Assembly: GCA_964528155.1 (NCBI GenBank)
Contig: CAZGRL010000048.1
Span: forward strand, 1 to 26,334
DNA length: 26,334 nt
From: G001797105 sp964528155
GTDB lineage: Bacteria; Chloroflexota; Anaerolineae; Anaerolineales; E44-bin32
Direction of reading: 5' to 3'
Of this stretch, positions 14,512 through 21,422 are shown piece by piece. Within the stretch, counting starts at the first letter, position 1. Each line of letters begins with the position of its first letter. A model generated the notes under the pieces. The model was not told the DNA's origin, did no database searches, and saw only the letters and a program-made list of their open reading frames with translations. Both the position numbers and the translations under genes were made by a program.

Positions 14512-15768
14512 TCACGAAGCCGGGCGCGTCTCCACCGAGGAGGCGACGCTCGCCGGAAGCACGACGGTGAAGGTTGTCCCCTTGCCGACCTCGCTCTCGA
14601 CGGTGACCTGCCCTTGCTGGCTTTCCAGAATGCGCTTGACAATCGCTAGACCAAGGCCCGTCCCGCTAACGTGGCCTTCCTGATCGGGCACACGGTAGAA
14701 CCGCTCGAACAGATGCGGCAGGCTGTCCGGAGGGATGCCGCGTCCGGTGTCGCTGATCGCCAGCCGGAAATCTTCCCCTTCCCGGCTGAGCTGCACGGCG
14801 ATGCTCCCCTCACGATGGTTGTACTTGATGGCATTGGACAGCAAGTTGAGTACGATCTGCTTGAGGCGATTTCGATCGCCCTGCACCGGGGGGAGAGACG
14901 TGTCGATGTCTGTGTCGATCGTGATGTGATCCGCCTCGGCCTGAGGCCGGACGATCTCCAGGCATTCTCCTACTAGACCTCCCAGGTGAACCGGCTCACG
15001 CACGAATCGTATACGACCCGATTCGAGCCGGGCTAGTTCAAGAAAGTCAGTCGACATCTCGTTAAGCCGTTGCACCTCCGTTTGAACCGTCGCGCTGAGC
15101 TTGTCGCGCTGGTCCGTGGGTAGGTCTGGTCGCTGTAGCAGATGTGAAGCGGCCGTCAATGCAGCGAGCGGCGTGCGAAGCTCGTGAACCATCTCGGCGA
15201 TCAAGTCACTCTGCTGGAACAGTCGCGTATTCTCGATCGCCACGGCCGCCTGTGCGGCCAGCGCCTGCAAGAGCCTGACGTCTTCCTGGTCGAATGCCCC
15301 GTTGAGCTTGTTCACCGCCTCGATCACACCCAGGGTCTTGTCTTTGGTGCGCAAGGGGACTCCCAACACGGAGCTCGTGCTGAAGCGCGTCAGAACGTCG
15401 ACTTCGCGGAAGAATCTCGAATCACGCAGGGCATCCTGAACCACGAGCGGTTCACAATTGGTGAACACCCACCCGGCGATGCTGTCTTCGGCCGGCACGG
15501 CTGTCCGGCCAAGCTGGTCCACCAGATCGTTGGTCGCCGCCTCGAAATACAACTGATGGGCCTGTGGATCGTACAGCAGAAGCGAGGCCGCCTCACTGTC
15601 GGTAAGTTCCATCGCCGCTTCCACAATGTGTTGGAGCAGCGTCTCCAACTTCAAGGTCGACGCCAGATCGGTGGATACCTCAAGCAGGCGCACATACCGA
15701 TGGAGAAGCAGGGGGTATTTGCGAATTGCGGAGATCTCGCGGTCCGATTGGGAAGAATGTCTAGCCAC
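14512..15768 (-). CDS. GAF-domain sensor histidine kinase
   Basis: 418 residues from GTG 15768 (GAGGTG 4 nt upstream), overlapping the end of the Sir2 gene by 8 nt. It is cytoplasmic, with no membrane helix. After a short helix, a GAF domain covers about 35-185. His195 lies in the phosphoacceptor box 'MVHELRTPL', and the ATPase part has N-box 'NLLSNAIKYN', 'DTGRGIPP', 'LFERFYR' and 'GTGLGLAIVKRILE'. All kinase motifs are intact. It is the last gene of the operon with the receiver-ATPase and the sirtuin. The obvious phosphotransfer partner nearby is the receiver domain of the protein at 16540-17688 (inference). Confidence 0.93.
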   Translation of the reverse strand: MARHSSQSDREISAIRKYPLLLHRYVRLLEVSTDLASTLKLETLLQHIVEAAMELTDSEAASLLLYDPQAHQLYFEAATNDLVDQLGRTAVPAEDSIAGWVFTNCEPLVVQDALRDSRFFREVDVLTRFSTSSVLGVPLRTKDKTLGVIEAVNKLNGAFDQEDVRLLQALAAQAAVAIENTRLFQQSDLIAEMVHELRTPLAALTAASHLLQRPDLPTDQRDKLSATVQTEVQRLNEMSTDFLELARLESGRIRFVREPVHLGGLVGECLEIVRPQAEADHITIDTDIDTSLPPVQGDRNRLKQIVLNLLSNAIKYNHREGSIAVQLSREGEDFRLAISDTGRGIPPDSLPHLFERFYRVPDQEGHVSGTGLGLAIVKRILESQQGQVTVESEVGKGTTFTVVLPASVASSVETRPAS

Positions 15769-16525
15769 CGAGCACCTCGGAAGTGACGAGAGGCAGGATT
15801 TCAGCCACATCCTGGCGAATGATCACGTCAGCCCGTCCGTCGAGATAGGTTGGTTCGTTGTTCAAGATGATCAGGGCCGCACCTTCGTTGAGCGCCCTGA
15901 ATGGAAGCATGGACGCCGGCATAACATCCAGCGATGATCCGACGACAATCAGAAGATCCGTCCCGGACATGATGTTCTCAGCTTCGCGCATGGCCGCCGC
16001 CGGTAGTTGTTCCTCGAACAGCACGACGTCCGGTTTCAGGATGCTGCCGCAGTCGGGACAGCGCGGTATCTCGCCGGTCTCCAGCAAGGCTGCAATGTAT
16101 GGCTTGGTAGGGAAGTGGCGGAAGCAGGAGACGCAAGTCGCCATGCGCATGTTGCCGTGGACTTCGATCACCCGCTCCGAGCCGGCACACTGATGCAGGC
16201 CATCGATGTTCTGAGTGACCACGCCGGCCAGGCGACCTTTCTTCTCAAGATCGGCAAGGGCTGTGTGGGCTGCATTTGGGACCGCCTCGAGAATCGTCCG
16301 AAGCAAAGGACGAATCCACACATAGAACTTCTCGGGTTGAGAACGGAAGGCCGAGAGTGAGGCGACCTCCATAGGATCGAACCGTTGCCACAATCCTGTT
16401 ACTGGAGAGCGGAAATCGGGGATACCCGAGGGTGTCGAAATGCCGGCGCCGGTCAAAGCAACAGGGCGCTGCGCCTGGAGGATCAGGTCTGCAGCGATTC
16501 CGATTTCAGGCGCAGATCGGATCAT
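15761..16525 (-). CDS. Sir2-family NAD-dependent protein deacylase
   Basis: 254 residues from ATG 16525, 14 nt after the upstream gene. Motifs in order: 'GAGISTPSGIPDFRS', 'TQNIDGLH', the catalytic His in 'VIEVHGN', four zinc Cys (C-V-S-C, C-P-D-C), 'PDVVLFEEQLP', 'VVGSSLDVMPA' and 'LNNEPTYLDGRADV'. All catalytic and zinc residues are present. It removes acyl groups from lysines using NAD+, producing nicotinamide and O-acyl-ADP-ribose. It lies in the cytoplasm between two signalling genes, with an 8-nt overlap into the histidine kinase. That position suggests it acts on, or is co-regulated with, this signalling module, but the target is unknown. Confidence 0.95.
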   Translation of the reverse strand: MIRSAPEIGIAADLILQAQRPVALTGAGISTPSGIPDFRSPVTGLWQRFDPMEVASLSAFRSQPEKFYVWIRPLLRTILEAVPNAAHTALADLEKKGRLAGVVTQNIDGLHQCAGSERVIEVHGNMRMATCVSCFRHFPTKPYIAALLETGEIPRCPDCGSILKPDVVLFEEQLPAAAMREAENIMSGTDLLIVVGSSLDVMPASMLPFRALNEGAALIILNNEPTYLDGRADVIIRQDVAEILPLVTSEVLGG

Positions 16526-16539
16526 GAATGCACGCGCAG

Positions 16540-17688
16540 CTAAGTCTCGACAAGCTGCAGTTGATTGGCCAGGTGGTCTGTCAGCTTGCGAATCTGATCG
16601 CTCACCAGTGTCTCGGGGTAGAGGACGACGAGAGGCGAGCTGCTCTGAGAGGCCTGATGGGCCTGCTCTGGCGCCGGGGAGATGATCCCACCCAGTTCGA
16701 CGCCCAGATCGGCTTCGACCTGTCGCCAGGGGATCTGAAGGCTGGTTCGCTCGCGGGTGACAAGCGCCAGGCTCATCTTGTGCCGACCAATGCCGGCGGT
16801 CTCCAGTTCCTCAATGAGGGCACGTCCGACTACATTCGATGGGTAAACCGGCTCAAGAGCCAATACCACGCGGTCGCATAGTTTCAGCAGTGGCTCGACG
16901 TACGGTCGCAATCCCGCCCCCAAATCGACGACAAGCATGGTCGCCATCGATGCCAGATTGCCGACGACAGCTTCCATCTGCGGGATGGCTTGTTCGAGCT
17001 CGCTTTCTTTGGCGATGTAGGACGATAGGAGTAGCCGGACGCCGGTCCTGTGGGTGACAAGTTCGGCTTCGACCGACCTCAGATGAATATCCTTGAGGGC
17101 GCGCGAAAGCAGATTCGACAGACCGTCGGGGTGAGGGATGTTCAGGTCCATCCCGATGGTTCCACGGCCGGGATTGAACTCGGCAATGATGACATCCTGT
17201 CCCCTGTTTTGAAGTTCGACGCCGACATTCAGTGCCAGCGTCGAGGTCCCCACTCCCCCTTTCGCACCAAGGAAGCCGACCAACCGAGCCCGGTCGATCG
17301 GCGTCGCCCGCGCCTGGGCCGAGCGGGCCAAGACCGCTTTGACGTGGGCGGTGAGCTCGGCAGGATGAGTCGGCTTCGTCAGGTAATCGTCGACTCCTGC
17401 CTCAAAACCCGCCACCTTGTCGTCGACCATGGTCTTGGCGGTGAACATGATGATGGGGATGTGTGAGACGCTGGGATCGCCTCGGAGGCGGCGCGTGACC
17501 TCATAGCCGTCGAGGTCGGGCATCATAACGTCGAGCAAGATCAATTCAGGCTGCTCAGTCACTGCCTTCGAGATGCCGACCGTTCCATTGCTCGCCACCG
17601 CGATCTGATAGCCCTGGCGTTCGAGCATCAGTCCGACGAGCTTCAGTGTGTCGATGTCGTCGTCGATGATAAGGATCTTTTCGGCCAT
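16540..17688 (-). CDS. Receiver domain fused to CpaE/TadZ-like ATPase
   Basis: 382 residues from ATG 17688. The N-terminal receiver domain (1-120) is canonical: acidic Asp9-Asp11, phospho-site Asp53, Thr83 and Lys105. A MinD/ParA-type domain follows (about 135-380). Its P-loop at 143-150 reads K-G-G-V-G-T-S-T, keeping the signature first Lys but with Thr where most ATPases have the second Walker A Lys. This is the form seen in CpaE/TadZ proteins, which localise type IV/Tad pili or flagella to cell sites. Most TadZ/CpaE receivers are degenerate; this one looks phosphorylatable. No tad/cpa pilus genes lie in the window. First gene of the operon with Sir2 and the GAF kinase. Confidence 0.9.
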   Translation of the reverse strand: MAEKILIIDDDIDTLKLVGLMLERQGYQIAVASNGTVGISKAVTEQPELILLDVMMPDLDGYEVTRRLRGDPSVSHIPIIMFTAKTMVDDKVAGFEAGVDDYLTKPTHPAELTAHVKAVLARSAQARATPIDRARLVGFLGAKGGVGTSTLALNVGVELQNRGQDVIIAEFNPGRGTIGMDLNIPHPDGLSNLLSRALKDIHLRSVEAELVTHRTGVRLLLSSYIAKESELEQAIPQMEAVVGNLASMATMLVVDLGAGLRPYVEPLLKLCDRVVLALEPVYPSNVVGRALIEELETAGIGRHKMSLALVTRERTSLQIPWRQVEADLGVELGGIISPAPEQAHQASQSSSPLVVLYPETLVSDQIRKLTDHLANQLQLVET

Positions 17689-17725
17689 ACCCGATGCCCC
17701 GCCCGGACGGCGCGCTTGTTACGGC

Positions 17726-17754
17726 AGTCTAACATAAAGGAAAAGCCCCGGCAA
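17726..17754 (-). promoter_or_regulatory. Probable promoter of the receiver-ATPase/sirtuin/kinase operon
   Basis: On the minus strand, TTGCCG (17754-17749), 17 nt, then TAGACT (17731-17726), each 4/6. It would give a leader of about 30 nt before ATG 17688. Confidence 0.4.
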
Positions 17755-17901
17755 GCGGGAGGCCGGTCACCCCTCTTCCAGGGAGGACCGAGCGTGTCCG
17801 GGAGCGCCGATCTGGCAGGCATGCGGGGGCGATTCGACGCCACCTCACACTTCTAGGGTGGTCCGCGGCTATCTGTCACGGCTGGCTGGGAAGAGCCCGG
17901 A

Positions 17902-17910
17902 TGCTATAAT
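17902..17910 (+). promoter_or_regulatory. Extended -10 promoter of the large histidine kinase gene
   Basis: TG-C-TATAAT: a perfect -10 box at 17905-17910 preceded by the extended TGn. There is no good -35 box, as is usual for this class. Initiation is expected near 17917, 25 nt before ATG 17942. Confidence 0.6.
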
Positions 17911-17941
17911 CCTCGGCGCTCAGTTCGAGCCGGGAGTGAGA

Positions 17942-20900
17942 ATGAGCTTCGAGTTCTGGGGGCTTGGTCAGGCGTTCGGGTTCTCTCTGCCCGTCCGGGG
18001 CGCCGGATACCTTGCCATCCTTTCAATGGCCCTGGCCACCTGGCTTCTGACCAGAAGAGAGCAGGGGCTGAACCTCAACGGCCGGCGGATTCGGGGGAGA
18101 CCACAGTCGGGCCCACTTGTCGCCTTGCTCCTCAGCGCTCCCTTTGCAGTCGGACTATTCACTATCCAGCTCGGTATGCCGCAAGGCGCAGCTCCGGGCA
18201 TCCCCATGGGACCGCGAGCGGCGACCATCTCCGCCATCAGTGGGCTACCCTGGATGCTGGCGGGCGGGCTCATCGGAGGTTGGCAGGCAGCGATTGTCGG
18301 TTTCGCTGTAGGGCTGGTGCGTGCGGGATGGCAGACGCATTCGCTTCTCACTCCATTCGGCGTGGCTCTCGGCGCGGCGGTCTTCGCCTGGCTCGTCCGT
18401 CTGGACTTCATGGAATGGCCGGGGAAAGTTGCCCGTCATCCTTTGGCCGCCGGGATCATGACCGGGGTGCTTCTTGGTGGCCTGCGGGGCCTCGAGTACT
18501 TCTCTTCCAGCGGCGGGACCGTCTACGACGGTCTCGACTATGCACTCTCCAACCTTGGTCTGGCGGTGCTGGCTTCTGTCGCCGAGGGTGCGATCGCCGG
18601 CGGCGCGTGTGAGGTCGTCCGGGAAACATGGCCCGAGCGCTGGCACGCCCCGACACGCCTCGTCGTCGGACCCTACAATCGATCGCTCGCCGCACGGATG
18701 GTGAGCGTTTTCGCACTGCTCGGCGTCGTCGCCGGCAGTTTTCTTCTCGTCGGCGACTGGGTGCTAGCCCGCTCGTCCGCCAGGGAGCTCGTCCAGGACC
18801 AGATGATCCAAACGGCCCGACAGGCCGGTGGGGGATTGCCATTCTTCATCCAGAGCGGTCGTTCACTGATCCGGCAACTCGGCCTTTCCGTTCTCGACGA
18901 AGTCGAGAGTGGAACGATCGATTCGGGCGACCTCGAAGCGCAACTGCGCCTGGTTCCCTTCTTCACCCGGCTGACCGTGTTCACTCCGTCGCGCCAGGTG
19001 CTGGCGTCCACAGGCTCCAGATCGGAGGACCCACAACGAGCTACGCTTGATCTGGGCGCAGGGCTCTCCGTGGCCATCGGGGGTGTCCCCCAGGAGATCG
19101 TCGTCACCCCGATTCAGGGCAGCAGAGGCGCGCAGCTCGTGTTTCTCGATCCGATTCAGAAGGACGAAAGCAGCCCGGTGGTCGGGGTACTGGCCGGCTG
19201 GTCCGACATGGGGACGAACCCCATGCTTCAACCCGTCGTCGCAGGCCTGAGCGATTTCCCGAACGGCGAGGCGTACGTCGTTGATGATCGGGGTGTCGTG
19301 ATCGTCCACCCCGACCCGTCGCGATTGATGGAGTCTCAGGATCTCAATTCGTTCCAGGCCGGGGTGCCTGTGGCCGAGACCGCGCCCGACGGCACCCGGC
19401 GCCTGACGTATGTGCATCCCGCCGCCGGTTCACCTTGGCAAGTGATTGTCACCGTTCCCCTTCGGGAGGTCGATCGGCTCGCCCTGCCGATCGCTACGCG
19501 CCTGTTCGTTGTCATCGCTCTCGTCGGGCTGGTGGTGGTCGTCCTGGTTCACGCCTCGAGTCGTCGGCTGACGCGCCCGCTTCAGTCCATGGCGCGAGTG
19601 GCCGAATCGATCACCCGAGGCAACCTCGCCCAACCAGTTCTCATTCGCGGCGAGGATGAGATCGGACGGCTATCTGCCTCCTTCGACCGGATGCAGAAGA
19701 GCCTGAAGGCTAGGCTGGATGAAATGGCGTTGCTCCTGCATGTCAGCCAGCGGATGGCGACGAGCATCGAGTTGGCGACGGTGATGCCGTCCATCCTGGG
19801 CGGGATCCGGGGGCTGACTCAGGCCGACTCCGTCCGGCTGGTCCTGGCTTCTCCAGAAAGTGATAACGATGACGTTGTGGAGGCCTACCAGTCCGGCTCG
19901 GACCCCGGGCGATGGTCGGCCCTTGATCAGCAGATCCTCGGGCTCAGCCGCGAGAAGGGCAGGATCGTTCTGGAGAACCCGACTAGGGCGAGGGCAGTCT
20001 TGAATCTGAAAGGCCTGGAGTCTCCACTCGAGAGTCTGATGGCGCTGCCGCTCAACAATGAAGACGAGTTCGTTGGGGCGCTGTGGCTAGGCCACAAGAG
20101 GCCGCATGCGTATTCCGCCGAGGAGCTTAATTTACTCTCGATCGTATCCGGGCAGCTGGGGATCTCGGCTGCAAACACCCGGTTGTATCGACGGGCCGAA
20201 CAGGAGCGCATGCGGCTGTCGGCCGTGCTCGAAGCCACGCCGGATGCGGTGATCGTCACGGACGGCGAGGGTCGGATATCGCTCGCCAATCCGGCGGCGG
20301 AAGCGGTGCTGCGCGTCTCCGCCCCCAGGGCTCGTGGGCGGCTCGTCGCCGATGTGCTGCTCGTCCCCGAGTTGACTCGGCTCCTGGCCGAGCCGGGAGG
20401 CGAGCTGCGGACGGCAGAAATCAAGGCCCCGGACGGCAGGGTGATGTTCGCCTCGGCCTGTGATGTGAGCGCGGAGCAAGAATCTGAATCGGGGAAAGTA
20501 TGCGTCCTCGGCGATATCACACACTACAAGAAGCTGGACATGTTGAAATCAGAGTTCGTCTCGACCGTGAGCCACGACTTGCGCGCTCCGCTGACTTTGA
20601 TGCGCGGCTACGGCACGATGTTGACGATGATGGGGACTCTGAATGACCAGCAGAAGGATTTCGTCCGCAAAATCCTGGACAGCGTCGACCAGATGGCGTC
20701 GTTGGTGGACAATCTGCTCGACTTGGGGCGGATCGAGGCCGGGCTTGGGCTCAGCCTCGAGCCGGTGCAGATCGATCGCGTCATCGTCGACGTGGCGGAC
20801 TCCTACCGGCCACAGGCGGTCAACAAGCAGATCTCGCTCGAGGTCGAACCCGCCGAAGGCATGGAGTCGATTGAGGCCGACCCGACGCTGCTGCGGCAGG

Positions 20901-21253
20901 CGATCGCCAATCTAGTCGACAACGCCTTGAAGTACACCCCCCAGAAGGGGCTCGTCCGTCTGCGGGCCAGCCAGGAGGAAGGTGTCCAGCGCATCGTCAT
21001 CGAGGACAACGGCCTGGGGATCGCCCCAACCGACCAGGCCCGGCTGTTCGAGAAGTTCTACCGCGCTCGCCGGCCCGAATCGCTGAAGGAGAAGGGCGCC
21101 GGCCTGGGGCTGGCGATCGTCAAATCGATCGTCGAGCAACACGGGGGCAGGGTGAGGGTGGAGAGCCGACTGGGCATGGGGAGCACCTTCACGCTCGAGC
21201 TCCCGATGCACCCGACGGCGGTCGACCTCGCCCTTGACAGTGAGCCTTCCTGA
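17942..21253 (+). CDS. Large multi-domain membrane sensor histidine kinase
   Basis: 1103 residues from ATG 17942 (GGGAG about 5 nt upstream); an in-frame extension to 17858 would start before the promoter. Domains in order: an N-terminal multi-helix membrane region (about 10-225) resembling 5TM-LytS receptors ('GPRAATISAISG..WMLAGGLIGG'), a further helix near 250, an extracytoplasmic Cache-like sensor (about 275-515), a helix (519-537), HAMP (538-590), GAF (about 610-750), PAS (about 760-856, 'PDAVIVTDGEGRISLANPAAE'), HisKA with His878 in 'VSHDLRAPL', and HATPase (about 980-1090, 'NLVDNALKYT', 'EDNGLGI', 'GAGLGLAIVK'). It can therefore integrate a membrane, an extracellular and two cytoplasmic signals. 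No receiver follows. It is divergent from the receiver-ATPase operon, a likely partner (inference). The rpoC promoter lies in its last codons. Confidence 0.92.
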   Translation: MSFEFWGLGQAFGFSLPVRGAGYLAILSMALATWLLTRREQGLNLNGRRIRGRPQSGPLVALLLSAPFAVGLFTIQLGMPQGAAPGIPMGPRAATISAISGLPWMLAGGLIGGWQAAIVGFAVGLVRAGWQTHSLLTPFGVALGAAVFAWLVRLDFMEWPGKVARHPLAAGIMTGVLLGGLRGLEYFSSSGGTVYDGLDYALSNLGLAVLASVAEGAIAGGACEVVRETWPERWHAPTRLVVGPYNRSLAARMVSVFALLGVVAGSFLLVGDWVLARSSARELVQDQMIQTARQAGGGLPFFIQSGRSLIRQLGLSVLDEVESGTIDSGDLEAQLRLVPFFTRLTVFTPSRQVLASTGSRSEDPQRATLDLGAGLSVAIGGVPQEIVVTPIQGSRGAQLVFLDPIQKDESSPVVGVLAGWSDMGTNPMLQPVVAGLSDFPNGEAYVVDDRGVVIVHPDPSRLMESQDLNSFQAGVPVAETAPDGTRRLTYVHPAAGSPWQVIVTVPLREVDRLALPIATRLFVVIALVGLVVVVLVHASSRRLTRPLQSMARVAESITRGNLAQPVLIRGEDEIGRLSASFDRMQKSLKARLDEMALLLHVSQRMATSIELATVMPSILGGIRGLTQADSVRLVLASPESDNDDVVEAYQSGSDPGRWSALDQQILGLSREKGRIVLENPTRARAVLNLKGLESPLESLMALPLNNEDEFVGALWLGHKRPHAYSAEELNLLSIVSGQLGISAANTRLYRRAEQERMRLSAVLEATPDAVIVTDGEGRISLANPAAEAVLRVSAPRARGRLVADVLLVPELTRLLAEPGGELRTAEIKAPDGRVMFASACDVSAEQESESGKVCVLGDITHYKKLDMLKSEFVSTVSHDLRAPLTLMRGYGTMLTMMGTLNDQQKDFVRKILDSVDQMASLVDNLLDLGRIEAGLGLSLEPVQIDRVIVDVADSYRPQAVNKQISLEVEPAEGMESIEADPTLLRQAIANLVDNALKYTPQKGLVRLRASQEEGVQRIVIEDNGLGIAPTDQARLFEKFYRARRPESLKEKGAGLGLAIVKSIVEQHGGRVRVESRLGMGSTFTLELPMHPTAVDLALDSEPS

Positions 21254-21261
21254 GATATACT
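21234..21261 (+). promoter_or_regulatory. Sigma-70-type promoter of rpoC
   Basis: Consensus TTGACA (21234-21239), 16 nt, TATACT (21256-21261). The -35 box lies inside the last codons of the kinase gene and the -10 box just past its stop. Initiation near 21268 gives a leader of about 155 nt. Confidence 0.65.
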
Positions 21262-21301
21262 ACAAGGTACATGCGAATCGATCTTAGGGTCGGCGCCCGC
21301 A

Positions 21302-21345
21302 AAGCGCTTGAGGCAAGCAATCCTCACGCGCTTGTTTTGCTTTGT
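21302..21345 (+). terminator. Terminator/attenuator-like hairpin in the rpoC leader
   Basis: Stem 21302-21313 with 21322-21333 (AAGCGC.TGAGG / CCTCA.GCGCTT, 12 pairs with one mismatch), loop CAAGCAAT, then GTTTTGCTTTGTCTT. The T-rich stretch makes it the most terminator-like hairpin in the window. It sits between the promoter at 21234-21261 and rpoC. Confidence 0.55.
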
Positions 21346-21422
21346 CTTCGGACTAGCACATTTGTTCCAGGTAGATAGGGAAGCTTAGCGCGGTCCATCG
21401 CCGCGCAAATGGAGGATACTGA

